Counted from the first letter of the stretch, positions 1 to 9,389 are shown. The stretch: DNA of 64,000 bases from Fervidobacterium pennivorans DSM 9078 (GCF_000235405.2 NC_017095.1:1637501-1701500); one strand, 5' to 3'. Notes: generated by a model not told the origin, from the letters alone. Numbers and translations are program-made.

Positions 1-1170
<1,170 letters not shown>

Positions 1171-1205
1171 TTACCCTATGCACTTTTCAATGACCCTCTC
1201 CCCAT

Positions 1206-1281
1206 TGGTGGAGACAAGGGGATTCGAACCCCTGACCCCCTGCTTGCAAAGCAGGTGCTCTCCCAGCTGAGCTATGTCCCC
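1206..1281 (-). tRNA. tRNA-Ala (anticodon UGC)
   Basis: Reverse complement gives a complete 76-nt cloverleaf starting GGGGACATAGCTCAG and ending with an encoded CCA. The anticodon loop reads CTTTGCAAG (anticodon TGC) and the T-arm GGTTCGAATCC. It lies in the 16S-23S spacer, next to the 23S gene. Confidence 0.97.
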
Positions 1282-1286
1282 ACCCA

Positions 1287-1363
1287 TGGTGGGCTCGGGA
1301 GGAATCGAACCTCCGACCTCACGCTTATCAGGCGTGCGCTCTGACCATCTGAGCTACGAGCCC
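1287..1363 (-). tRNA. tRNA-Ile (anticodon GAU)
   Basis: Reverse complement gives a 77-nt cloverleaf starting GGGCTCGTAGCTCAG with anticodon GAT, T-arm GGTTCGATTCC and encoded CCA. Only 5 nt separate it from tRNA-Ala. The order 16S, tRNA-Ile, tRNA-Ala, 23S is the common bacterial arrangement. Confidence 0.97.
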
Positions 1364-1531
1364 AGTCACTCAAATCCGAATAGCAGCCACCACCCTCTCC
1401 TTAGAAAGGAGGTGATCCAGGCGCACCTTCCGGTACACCTACCTTGTTACGACTTAGCCCCCCTCACCACGTTCACCCTCAACGGCGCCCCTAAGGGTCA
1501 CCGTCTTCGGGTGCCCGCGACTCGGGTGGCT

Positions 1532-1574
<43 letters not shown>

Positions 1575-1758
1575 CATGGCTGATCCGCGATTACTAGCGA
1601 TTCCGGCTTCATGTGGGCGGGTTTCAGCCCACAATCTGAACTGGGGGGTGGTTTCAGGGATTTGCTCAGCATCGCTGCCTCGCTTCCCGCTGTCCACCCC
1701 ATTGTAGCGCGTGTGTCGCCCAGGACATAAGGGGCACGAGTATCTGACGTCATCCCCT

Positions 1759-1768
1759 CCTTCCTCCG
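1759..1768. repeat. Target-site duplication, left copy
   Basis: CCTTCCTCCG immediately left of the insertion sequence. It is identical to 2826-2835 and is normal 16S sequence (minus strand CGGAGGAAGG). Confidence 0.92.
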
Positions 1769-1787
1769 ATAATGTTAACTAAAAGTA

Positions 1788-1816
1788 TTGAAACTTTCCA
1801 AAAACCGCATTATCCT
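1788..1816 (+). promoter_or_regulatory. Transposase promoter near the left end of the insertion sequence
   Basis: TTGAAA (1788-1793), a 17-bp spacer, then TATCCT (1811-1816), directed at the transposase gene 53 bp downstream. It lies inside the element, so the transposase brings its own promoter and is transcribed antisense to the rRNA. Spacing is optimal and the boxes are moderate matches. The call is by inspection only. Confidence 0.5.
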
Positions 1817-1868
1817 TATAAAGAGGGGACACCCCCCAACCAACTCTCGACAAAGGAGGTATCCCGAT

Positions 1869-2819
1869 ATGAACAACTCAACGCTCTCTTGTCCAAAATG
1901 CGGTTCCACCAGCTTATACAAAAACGGTCATGACAAATACGGTAACCAACAATTCCTTTGCAAACTCTGCCATCATTCTTTCAAACTCTCCCATTCTCAA
2001 AAACGCAAAAACTTCCCTTTCCCTTATCCCAAATGCACTTCTTGTGGTAAATCTATGCAAATTTACAAAGTCCGTCGCTCTTTCGTTGTCTTCCGTTGTA
2101 GAGCTTGTCGTACCAAAGATAGAGTACCTTTTAACCTCCCCGAACCAGTCACCCTTATTCCTGAGAAATTTAAATATTTCCGCTTCCCTATCTTTTTCGT
2201 CTTAAAGGCTTTTGTTTTGTATATGAAACACAATATGTCTTATCGCTCTCTTGCTCATTCTCTTAATATCAAAGTATCTCATGTCACCATATACAAATGG
2301 GTTATTAAATTGTGTACTTTATTCTCTGTACTTTTTCCAACATTTACCATCGAAAATGTTTTCTCAGTTCATGCTGATGAAACTGTTCTTGTGTTCAAAG
2401 AACAAAAGTACTATGTTTGGCTATTAGTTGATCACGAAACTAACTTAATTCTTTGTTGGCATGTCTCAAAGTATCGTGATATGGGACAAGTCAAAGTATT
2501 GCTCGAGAAGTTCTTTGGTAATTCAAAACCTAGAAACATTGAACTTATTACTGATGGACTTGGTGCATATGAAAGTGCAGTAAAGCTGTTGTTCAGAAAT
2601 ATCAATCACGTAGTGGTACCGCTCGGTAAAAACAATCAATGTGAATCTAAGTTTTCATTGTTGAAAGACTTTTTCCGACTCAAGCGAGGGCTGAAGAATA
2701 CGAAGAACTTAGCGAAATATATTCAAGGATTTTGTGTAGTGAAGAATCTTTGGAAAACGCACAATGGCAATATCAATCGCATTCTTTCACAATTACACTC
2801 TTTCATCACTACAAGTTAA
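1869..2819 (+). CDS. DDE transposase with two N-terminal zinc ribbons
   Basis: This 316-residue protein is expected to move the insertion sequence that splits the 16S gene. The start ATG at 1869 is chosen because AAAGGAGGT lies at 1853-1861. Frames reading further upstream run into the element's promoter. The N-terminus has two CxxC...CxxC zinc ribbons, CPKCG...CKLC (residues 8-31) and CTSCG...CRAC. The catalytic part shows HADET (first Asp), LITDGLGAY (second Asp) and NNQCESKF (Glu), with the spacing seen in IS6/IS240-type DDE domains. The frame is uninterrupted, so the enzyme may be active. Pyrimidine-rich codons differ from those of neighbouring genes, in line with mobile origin. Family placement below DDE level is uncertain. 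Confidence 0.88.
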   Translation: MNNSTLSCPKCGSTSLYKNGHDKYGNQQFLCKLCHHSFKLSHSQKRKNFPFPYPKCTSCGKSMQIYKVRRSFVVFRCRACRTKDRVPFNLPEPVTLIPEKFKYFRFPIFFVLKAFVLYMKHNMSYRSLAHSLNIKVSHVTIYKWVIKLCTLFSVLFPTFTIENVFSVHADETVLVFKEQKYYVWLLVDHETNLILCWHVSKYRDMGQVKVLLEKFFGNSKPRNIELITDGLGAYESAVKLLFRNINHVVVPLGKNNQCESKFSLLKDFFRLKRGLKNTKNLAKYIQGFCVVKNLWKTHNGNINRILSQLHSFITTS

Positions 2820-2825
2820 CACTAT

Positions 2826-2835
2826 CCTTCCTCCG
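2826..2835. repeat. Target-site duplication, right copy
   Basis: CCTTCCTCCG immediately right of the insertion sequence, identical to 1759-1768. Joining the flanks through one copy restores a continuous 16S sequence. Confidence 0.92.
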
Positions 2836-2890
2836 GCTCGTCGCCGGCAGTCCCCTTAGAGTGCCCGGCCGAACCGCTGGCAACTAAGGG

Positions 2891-2947
<57 letters not shown>

Positions 2948-3068
2948 GACCGTGCACCACCTGTGCTGGCTCCCTACCCAAAGGTAGGGTCCCTCACCTT
3001 TCGGCTCGGTACCACCAGCATGTCAAGCCCTGGTAAGGTTCTTGGCTTAGCTTCCAATTAAACCACAC

Positions 3069-3112
<44 letters not shown>

Positions 3113-3207
3113 CCCTTGCGGGCGTACTCCCCAGGCGGCTCACTTATCGCGTTTGCTTCAGCACGGAGGCTTCCGCCCCCACACCTAGTGAGCATCGTTT
3201 ACGGCTA

Positions 3208-3241
<34 letters not shown>

Positions 3242-3436
3242 TAGCTTTCGTGCCTCAGCGTCGGTTACGGCCCAGCAGACCGACTTCTCCACCGGCGTTC
3301 CTGCTGATATCTACGGATTTCACCCCTACACCAGCAGTTCCGTCTGCCTCTGCCGCACCCAAGCCACGTAGTTTCCAGCGCATTCCCACGGTTGAGCCGT
3401 GGAATTTTACGCCAGACACACGCGGCCGCCTACGCA

Positions 3437-3467
<31 letters not shown>

Positions 3468-3472
3468 CGCCC

Positions 3473-3511
<39 letters not shown>

Positions 3512-3595
3512 GGCTTATTCGTCGGGTACCATCAGTCCTTTTTCCCCGACAAAAGGAGTTTACACCCCGAAGGGCTTCGTCCTCCACGCGGCGTC

Positions 3596-3627
<32 letters not shown>

Positions 3628-3914
3628 CCCCCACTGCTGCCTCCCGTAGGAGTAGGGCCCGTGTCTCAGTGCCCTTGTGGCCGGCCATCCTCTCAGACCG
3701 GCTACCCGTCGTAGGCTTGGTAGGCCATTACCCTACCAACTACCTGATGGGACGCAGGCCGCTCCCCTGGCGCCTTTCGGCCTTTACTCTCACGAGTCTA
3801 TGGCGGTTTACCCGCAGTTTCCCGCGGCTATCCGCCTCCAGGGGGCACGTTCCTACGCGTTACGCACCCGTCCGCCGCTATGCAGCCTTCGGCCGAAGCC
3901 TCCAGCTGCACCGC

Positions 3915-3969
<55 letters not shown>

Positions 3970-4090
3970 CCTCCAAGCTAATCCTCTTCAGGTTTAATCC
4001 TGCTCTTGTTTTTTCGGTGGCTGCTATTCGTATTTCAATGACCGGACTCTTTCTTCCCTTCATCGAGTCGGCTCTCCGTCGCGCTTTGGT

Positions 4091-4119
4091 AATTTACCAC
4101 ACGCTTTCACTTTTGTCAA
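4091..4119 (-). promoter_or_regulatory. rrn operon promoter, proximal (P2)
   Basis: On the minus strand: TTGACA (4119-4114), a 17-bp spacer, TAAATT (4096-4091), about 110 nt upstream of the 16S 5' end. The spacer ends in GTGTGG, as in the second promoter 81 bp upstream. The perfect -35 box and ideal spacing support a strong housekeeping promoter. Confidence 0.75.
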
Positions 4120-4171
4120 GACCCGAAATTCTTTCGCTTAATCTTCCTTAAGCGTTCTTAACGCGTTTCTT

Positions 4172-4200
4172 AATTTACCACACTTCTTTTGCTTTGTCAA
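4172..4200 (-). promoter_or_regulatory. rrn operon promoter, distal (P1)
   Basis: On the minus strand: TTGACA (4200-4195), a 17-bp spacer, TAAATT (4177-4172). It shares both hexamers, the spacer length and the GTGTGG spacer end with the proximal promoter, so the two look like a duplicated module. Tandem promoters are typical of bacterial rRNA operons. Confidence 0.75.
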
Positions 4201-4273
4201 CTGGTCTTTTTTTGCTTTGTCTGCTTCGTCCTTTTTTCGGACGGCGATTGCCATTTTACTATGCCTTGTGTTA

Positions 4274-4293
4274 ACTGTAAAGTCCATTACAGT
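4274..4293. promoter_or_regulatory. Inverted repeat upstream of the rrn promoters
   Basis: ACTGTAA, 6 bp, TTACAGT: a perfect 7-bp dyad between the divergent rrn operon and the DUF429 operon. It is not followed by a T-run in either direction, so it does not look like a terminator. It could be a protein-binding site; no regulator can be named. Confidence 0.35.
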
Positions 4294-4368
4294 AACGGAT
4301 TTGCTCTAATCTATGTTACACTATTCAAACATCCTCCTATCCCTCAGGCGTTTTGAAATAGAGTAAAA

Positions 4369-4377
4369 TGCTATAAT
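4369..4377 (+). promoter_or_regulatory. Extended -10 promoter of the DUF429-DUF123-photolyase operon
   Basis: TGCTATAAT has the TG-n-TATAAT form of an extended -10 element, 47 bp before the chosen start of the first gene. No good -35 box lies 16-18 bp upstream, which extended -10 promoters tolerate. Confidence 0.5.
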
Positions 4378-4423
4378 TTGTGATATTATATAAGCGTTGA
4401 AAGTTACAGTGAAGGTGGTTGCC

Positions 4424-5134
4424 ATGGTTTTGTTCAAATATGAAGAGGAATTTTACTATTTTGTAGGTATAGACCCTTCATGGACTGGGCGAAAGCCAAC
4501 CGCAGTCGTTGTAGTAAAACTAAACAACCAGGTGAAAAAGTTCGAATTACAACGATACATCTACACAAAGAATATTAAGGAAATAGTGGAGACTATCTCA
4601 TCTTTGGAAAAGCCATCGGTGATAGGTGTCGACGCACCTTTGGTTATAACAAACATGTATGGACACAGAGAGAACGAACTTGAGTTTCTTAGAAAATATC
4701 CTATCAAAATCCCACTATATCCTGTAAATAGCAGTTTGTACAAATCGTTTTTCCCAACAACGTTGTACAAGGAGTTAAACAAAATCGGTTTTAGTTTTGA
4801 AAACCACAATATTTTCGAAGTATATCCACACGCTACGTTAGGAGCTTTATTTTTTGGAAGATTGTTTAGCTATAAAAGGGGCAAAAAGGAGGAAAGGCTG
4901 ACAAGACTGAAAGTCATAGAAGAAAAAGTTTCCCAATATGTTGATTTTCCGAATATTTCCTTTAAGTCACTCAAAGAAAGAGAAGACTGTGATGATGCTC
5001 TAATCTGTGCTTTGACGGTTTTTCTTCCAACAACTGAAAATTCTCTAGTATTTGGCAGTTCTTCAGATGGTTTGTTGCTTGTACCTTTCCCAAGATTTAC
5101 TCAAGAGAACAGAGAGGAGTTAGACAATTCATGA
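4424..5134 (+). CDS. DUF429 family protein (predicted RNase H-fold nuclease)
   Basis: The protein opens with FVGIDPSWTG, the acidic GIDPS motif of DUF429 proteins. A second acidic motif follows (VIGVDAPLVI), and a late DCDDALICAL segment supplies more acidic residues. This Asp arrangement fits an RNase H-like catalytic fold; nuclease activity is inferred from the fold only. The frame is open from a TTG at 4397, but the ATG at 4424 is preferred because AAGGTGG sits 6 bp upstream (236 residues). It is the first gene of a three-gene operon whose reading frames overlap by 4 bp each, ending in a photolyase, which suggests a role in handling damaged nucleic acid. Confidence 0.75.
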   Translation: MVLFKYEEEFYYFVGIDPSWTGRKPTAVVVVKLNNQVKKFELQRYIYTKNIKEIVETISSLEKPSVIGVDAPLVITNMYGHRENELEFLRKYPIKIPLYPVNSSLYKSFFPTTLYKELNKIGFSFENHNIFEVYPHATLGALFFGRLFSYKRGKKEERLTRLKVIEEKVSQYVDFPNISFKSLKEREDCDDALICALTVFLPTTENSLVFGSSSDGLLLVPFPRFTQENREELDNS

Positions 5135-5532
5135 AGGGAGCCTATATTTTTGTGCTTACACTTGATAGCTCTGTTGAGCTAAACTTGAGAAAAAATCGTT
5201 GGAAATTAAATCCCGGCACATATGCGTACATCGGCTCAGGTATGGGAAGTCTTGAGAAGAGAGTAGAAAGGCATTTCTCGGTGAATAAGCGTGTGCGATG
5301 GCATATAGACTATCTAACTTGCTATGGAAAACCTCTTTTTGCGATATTGATTCCTTCAAAAGAAAAGATAGAAGAAAAGATTTCTTTAGCTTTCCAATCA
5401 TACTTCAGGTGTGTTGAAGGATTCGGTGCTTCGGATTTGAAAGTGAAGTCTAACCTTTATATTATAGACGACTTTCAAAAATTTTCGGAGGTTGTAAATT
5501 ATTTCCTTGCTCAAGGGGATGAAAAGTCATGA
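5131..5532 (+). CDS. DUF123 GIY-YIG-like (Uri-type) endonuclease
   Basis: A 133-residue protein with the degenerate GIY-YIG pattern of the DUF123/Uri family: GAYIFVLTL near the N-terminus, then PGTYAYIGSGMGSLEKRVERHF, where the YIG and the Arg-containing helix are recognisable, then RWHIDYL. Family members are small predicted nucleases, common in archaea and thermophiles. It overlaps DUF429 by 4 bp (ATGA) and the photolyase by 4 bp, so translation is probably coupled. The neighbours suggest DNA repair, but no substrate can be inferred from sequence. Confidence 0.8.
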   Translation: MKGAYIFVLTLDSSVELNLRKNRWKLNPGTYAYIGSGMGSLEKRVERHFSVNKRVRWHIDYLTCYGKPLFAILIPSKEKIEEKISLAFQSYFRCVEGFGASDLKVKSNLYIIDDFQKFSEVVNYFLAQGDEKS

Positions 5533-6926
5533 ATAACGAAATTTTTTGTGACTTTCGACGAATTCGGGTTTTAAAGCAAGTAGAAAGCCATTTTTCACAA
5601 ATTAAAGGTCCCGTCGTTTATTGGATGCAAAGAGACCAAAGAGCTTTTGACAATTGGGCTTTGTTATACGCTCAGCAACTAGCTTTAAAAAACAACGTCG
5701 GATTGTTAGTGGTTTTCAACATCGTGCCCTCTTTTCTTAACGCTCCTTTTAGGCATTACGATTTCATGCTCCAAGGTCTATTCCAAACAAAGGTTTTTTT
5801 AGAAGAGTTAAACGTTCCTTTGGTTTTCACTTTTGGAGAACCGGTTAGAGAGATTAGCAAGTTGATAAAAGAGGTTAACGCCTGCGCTTTAGTAACGGAT
5901 TTCAACCCACTGAAGATAGTAAAAAATTGGAAAGAAAACCTAATTCGAGTATTGAATATTCCAGTGTACGAAGTCGATGCCCACAATATTGTTCCTGCTT
6001 TCTTCGTTTCTCAAAAACAAGAGTACGGAGCTTACACGTTAAGACCTAAGATAAAAAAGTATTTGAAAGAATTTCTAACATCTTTCCCAGCTCCTAAGAA
6101 GATGCCAGTATCGAATTTGGAGTTTGAAAAATTATCTGTGTTCAATAACTTTGAGGAGATTTTGAAAAGGTTAGATGTAGACGGAGCTGTTGCACCTGTG
6201 AATTGGCTAAAACCTGGATTTACCGAGGGTATGAGACTGTTTGAGGAGTTCTCAAGAAAGAAACTGAAGTTGTACAAGGACCTTCGAAACGACCCTACAA
6301 AGGATGTAACATCGAATCTTTCTGCTTATCTACACTTTGGGCAGATTGCTCCACAACGTGTAGCTCTGGAAATAATACAATACGAACGTTATTATCCAGA
6401 AAGTGTTGCAGATTTTTTAGAAGAGCTCATAGTTCGCAGAGAACTCGCTGATAATTTTTGTTTGTACAACGAAAATTACGATTCGTTCGACGGGTTTCCT
6501 GAATGGGCAAAGAAGTCCTTGAACGCACATAGGAACGATAAACGTGAGTATATCTATTCACTTGAAGAATTTGAAAAAGCAAAAACCCATGATGATTTGT
6601 GGAATGCAGCGCAAATTGAGATGGTAAAGAAAGGGAAAATGCATGGGTATTTGAGAATGTACTGGGCAAAGAAGATACTTGAATGGACACGCTCGCCAGA
6701 AGATGCTTTGAAATTTGCAATATATCTCAACGATAAATACGAACTAGACGGTAGGGACCCTAATGGATACACAGGAATTGCCTGGGCAATCGGCGGTGTT
6801 CACGATAGACCATGGGCAGAAAGACCCATCTTTGGGATGGTTAGATATATGAGCTACGAAGGGTGCAAAAGAAAGTTTAGCATTGAAAAATACATACAAT
6901 ACGTTGAAAACATTAAAAATGCTTAG
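5529..6926 (+). CDS. phr: Class II deoxyribodipyrimidine photolyase
   Basis: This 465-residue flavoprotein should use light to split cyclobutane pyrimidine dimers. The class II signature YWMQRDQRAFDNWALLYAQ is at residues 31-49. The C-terminal FAD-binding region contains DGRDPNGYTGIAWAIGG, HDRPWAERPIFGMVRYM and SYEGCKRKF, all characteristic of class II rather than class I enzymes. Length is normal for the class. It is last in an overlapping operon behind two predicted nucleases, and its 3' end overlaps the convergent lysO fragment by 4 bp. A light-dependent repair enzyme in an anaerobic thermophile implies life in illuminated hot springs; class II enzymes are patchy in bacteria, so transfer is possible. 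Confidence 0.93.
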   Translation: MNNEIFCDFRRIRVLKQVESHFSQIKGPVVYWMQRDQRAFDNWALLYAQQLALKNNVGLLVVFNIVPSFLNAPFRHYDFMLQGLFQTKVFLEELNVPLVFTFGEPVREISKLIKEVNACALVTDFNPLKIVKNWKENLIRVLNIPVYEVDAHNIVPAFFVSQKQEYGAYTLRPKIKKYLKEFLTSFPAPKKMPVSNLEFEKLSVFNNFEEILKRLDVDGAVAPVNWLKPGFTEGMRLFEEFSRKKLKLYKDLRNDPTKDVTSNLSAYLHFGQIAPQRVALEIIQYERYYPESVADFLEELIVRRELADNFCLYNENYDSFDGFPEWAKKSLNAHRNDKREYIYSLEEFEKAKTHDDLWNAAQIEMVKKGKMHGYLRMYWAKKILEWTRSPEDALKFAIYLNDKYELDGRDPNGYTGIAWAIGGVHDRPWAERPIFGMVRYMSYEGCKRKFSIEKYIQYVENIKNA

Positions 6927-7501
6927 CTTAACAACTTCAAAAAGAAATTGACAAAAACCGGAACTAGTAAAGAAACGATGAAACCATGTCCAAAGGAAAC
7001 CAAAGCTGTTTCTCTATCGCTATACATTGCAATAATCCCAAGGAGTGTGTCCATGGACGTCGCACCAGCAACCGATATTGTTCCATAGCGCGAGCGCTTT
7101 AGTGCAAATGGGGAGATAACTATGGCTATAAGTTCTCTCAAAACATTTGCAAAGAACGAGATACTACCTATATAGGCACTGTAACTATTCGAAATTAATA
7201 TCGCCGAAAGACTATACCAACCAAATCCGGATGCTGCAAGGAGTGTTTCAAGTTTTTTGAGAGGAATGAAAAATGATAGTACAAATGCGAAAAGAAGCGT
7301 TCCTAAAATTGTTGACAAGATCACAAGAACTATATCTTTAAAGAATCTTTTTTCTATTTTCTCTTTGCTCAAATCTAAACCAACGAGTGCAACAAGAATA
7401 TACAAAACTACTTCAACAGACCCGGCAGGAAGTTGAAAATGCGCTATCCTACCTATGAGTAACCCAACTAAAACAGAACCAATAAGAAATAATACTGCCA
7501 T
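6923..7501 (-). CDS. LysO family lysine exporter, C-terminal half as a separate protein
   Basis: A 192-residue, almost wholly hydrophobic protein with about six membrane segments. It matches the C-terminal part of LysO/YbjE (DUF340): VALVGLDLSKEKI, ASGFGWYSLSAILIS, FFANVLRELIAIVISP and SVAGATSMDTLLGII. LysO exports lysine; here the family is split into two genes. The ATG has GGGAGG upstream. It lies 29 bp behind the N-terminal half and both should be co-translated from one message. Its end overlaps the photolyase gene by 4 bp in convergent orientation. Function is inferred from the family. Confidence 0.8.
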   Translation of the reverse strand: MAVLFLIGSVLVGLLIGRIAHFQLPAGSVEVVLYILVALVGLDLSKEKIEKRFFKDIVLVILSTILGTLLFAFVLSFFIPLKKLETLLAASGFGWYSLSAILISNSYSAYIGSISFFANVLRELIAIVISPFALKRSRYGTISVAGATSMDTLLGIIAMYSDRETALVSFGHGFIVSLLVPVFVNFFLKLLS

Positions 7502-7530
7502 TTATTTTCCTCCCCCACGTCGGAAATTTT

Positions 7531-7818
7531 TTATCGCTTCTCGTCACTTTTTGGTTTTGTATTTCCAAATGTCTTTTCAAAGAGAAAGCCAAAGATGAAA
7601 CTTCCCAAACTTCCAGCAAATGCTATCAAAAGCCCGTAAAGCAGTATTGTATCGATTTTTCCGAAAAGTTCATCGTTGCTTCCAATTTCTAAACCGAGTG
7701 AAAATAATAGTAGCATTGTCAATACAAGGATGACTTTGTATTTACCTATCCAGTCAGTTTTTACAAATCTTCCCAGGAAAAAACCACCAAAAAATACTAT
7801 CAGTACCCACCATATCAT
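7531..7818 (-). CDS. LysO family lysine exporter, N-terminal half as a separate protein
   Basis: A 95-residue protein with three predicted membrane segments (about residues 3-16, 28-45 and 60-83) and a charged tail ending KPKSDEKR. LLLFSLGLEIGSND resembles the N-terminal DUF340 region of LysO. Together with the next gene the total is 287 residues, close to one-piece YbjE/LysO (about 299), so the pair is best read as a two-subunit exporter. The start ATG has GAGGTG 8 bp upstream. Confidence 0.75.
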   Translation of the reverse strand: MIWWVLIVFFGGFFLGRFVKTDWIGKYKVILVLTMLLLFSLGLEIGSNDELFGKIDTILLYGLLIAFAGSLGSFIFGFLFEKTFGNTKPKSDEKR

Positions 7819-7855
7819 TCTTGATTCACCTCAGTTTGAATACTTTTTACAAAAC

Positions 7856-7874
7856 GGGAGGCAAGGAGCCTCCC
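7856..7874. terminator. Hairpin downstream of asnS, possibly bidirectional
   Basis: GGGAGGC-aagga-GCCTCCC forms a 7-bp stem. On the minus strand it lies 70 nt after the asnS stop and is followed by GTTTTGT; on the plus strand it is followed by ATTTTTGTTTTTTG. It most likely ends asnS transcription. Confidence 0.65.
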
Positions 7875-7944
7875 ATTTTTGTTTTTTGTTTTTTTGTAAA
7901 GCCGGAAATTTTATACTTTATGTTCTTTAATCCTCGAATTTAAA

Positions 7945-9246
7945 TTACGGATGTACTCTGTAAAGTGTTCTTGCAAATGGTATAGCTTCCCTTATGTGTT
8001 CTAAGCCTGCTATCCAAGCTATTGTTCTTTCCACACCTAGTCCAAATCCACTGTGTGGGACCGAGCCGAATTTCCTCAAGTCAAGATACCAGTCGTACTT
8101 TTCGACTGGCAGATTATTCTCTTTGAGCCTCTCGACTAACAAATCGTAATCATGGATACGCTGGGATGCACCGATTATTTCTCCGTATCCTTCCGGAGCA
8201 AGCAAGTCATCGCAGAGAACGACTTCTGGGTTTTCTGGATCAGGTTGCATATAGAACGCTTTTGCCTGTCTTGGGTAGTGGGTCACAAACAAAGGACTGT
8301 CGAATTGTTTCGCCAAAACTGTTTCCTCATCTCCACCAAAGTCGTCTCCCCATTTGATATCGAAACCCTGTTTTTGGAGGAATTTAACAGCTTCTGTGTA
8401 GGTCATTCTCGGGAATGGCTTTTGAACCTTTTCAAGTTTGGATACATCTCTTCCAATTGCGACAAGGTCATCGTATGCGTTGTTGAGCACGTATTGGACA
8501 ATGTAGTAAACCAAATCTTCTTGTAATCTTACGTTGTCTTCATGTTCGTAATATGCAACTTCTGCTTCGTTCATCCAGAATTCAATAAGGTGTCTCCTTG
8601 TTTTTGATTTCTCCGCCCTGAAGGTTGGACCAAGGTTGTAAACTTTACCAAAAGCCATACAAGCGGCTTCCAAGTAGAGTTGACCAGTTTGTGTAAGGTA
8701 AACTTTACCGTAGTCAAAGTAATCTACTTCAAATAAGTTACCTGCTGTTTCACCGATAGCACCTGTAAAGATAGGAGTGTCTATCTGTATAAAGTCTCTT
8801 TCCCAGTAGAATTTCCTTATTGCCTTGATTACAGCATCCCTTATTCTCATGATGTGGAACTGACGTTTTGCTCTGAGCCAGAGATGGCGATGCTCCATGA
8901 GGTAGTCAATACTGTGGTCTGGTTTTTGGATTGGGAAATCTTCCGTAGGAATTTGAACGGGAATAACTTCTGTGGCAAGGATTTCAACTCCACTTGGTGC
9001 TCTTTCATCTTTTTTTACTTTACCCCTAACTATAAGTGAGGATTCTAATCTGAGCTTGTCAGCCTTCTCAAAGTTCTCATCACCGACTGTACTTTTTTCT
9101 ACAACAACTTGGACAAAACCTGTTCCATCACGAAATTCTATGAACATTATCTTTCCACTGGATCTTTTTCTTCTAACCCAACCTCGCAGTTCAACTTCTT
9201 TATCGATGTAATCCTTCAAATCCTTTATGTATACCCATTCCATCAT
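7945..9246 (-). CDS. asnS: Asparaginyl-tRNA synthetase
   Basis: A class II aminoacyl-tRNA synthetase of 433 residues that charges tRNA-Asn. An N-terminal OB-fold (residues 1-110: ELRGWVRRKRSSGKIMFIEF) precedes the catalytic core. Motif 2 FRAEKSKTRRH and motif 3 GFGLGVERTIAWI are clear. EFWMNEAEVAY distinguishes AsnRS from AspRS, which has EFTQID-type sequence there. AAGGAGG lies just upstream of two successive ATG codons; the first (9246) is taken as the start and a TTG before it is ignored. Having a true AsnRS means Asn-tRNA need not be made only by amidation. Confidence 0.95.
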   Translation of the reverse strand: MMEWVYIKDLKDYIDKEVELRGWVRRKRSSGKIMFIEFRDGTGFVQVVVEKSTVGDENFEKADKLRLESSLIVRGKVKKDERAPSGVEILATEVIPVQIPTEDFPIQKPDHSIDYLMEHRHLWLRAKRQFHIMRIRDAVIKAIRKFYWERDFIQIDTPIFTGAIGETAGNLFEVDYFDYGKVYLTQTGQLYLEAACMAFGKVYNLGPTFRAEKSKTRRHLIEFWMNEAEVAYYEHEDNVRLQEDLVYYIVQYVLNNAYDDLVAIGRDVSKLEKVQKPFPRMTYTEAVKFLQKQGFDIKWGDDFGGDEETVLAKQFDSPLFVTHYPRQAKAFYMQPDPENPEVVLCDDLLAPEGYGEIIGASQRIHDYDLLVERLKENNLPVEKYDWYLDLRKFGSVPHSGFGLGVERTIAWIAGLEHIREAIPFARTLYRVHP

Positions 9247-9295
9247 CAAAACCTCCTTGTCACAATTCTTATTCGAAACATTACACTTATTTTAG

Positions 9296-9322
9296 ATTAT
9301 ACCATACAAGCATATTTTTCAA
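9296..9322 (-). promoter_or_regulatory. asnS promoter
   Basis: On the minus strand TTGAAA (9322-9317) precedes TGG-TATAAT (9301-9296) with a 15-bp spacer. The spacing is short, but the TG-n extended -10 compensates. It lies 50 bp before the asnS start. Confidence 0.5.
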
Positions 9323-9389
9323 CACGGAATGTGTGGTATTATGATATAATTGACCAGGAAAACTGATATCATTTTGGGAGGATAATTGT

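Larger units (their letters stand above)
1769..2825 (+). mobile_element. Complete insertion sequence inside the 16S gene
   Basis: The element is 1,057 bp. Its left end reads ATAATGTTAACT and the reverse complement of its right end reads ATAGTGTTAACT, so the terminal inverted repeats match at 11 of 12 positions and then diverge. It is flanked by a perfect 10-bp direct repeat CCTTCCTCCG (1759-1768 and 2826-2835). That sequence occurs once in an uninterrupted 16S, so it is a target-site duplication. One full transposase gene fills the element. Intact ends, an open transposase frame and an undecayed duplication indicate recent insertion. Family: IS6/IS240-like catalytic domain, but with zinc ribbons and a longer target duplication than usual for IS6, so the assignment is tentative. 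Confidence 0.93.

Noticed and set aside
1769-2825. An rRNA intron with a homing endonuclease
   Set aside because: Bacterial group I/II core structures and homing motifs (LAGLIDADG, GIY-YIG, HNH) are absent; a DDE transposase, inverted ends and a target duplication identify an insertion sequence.
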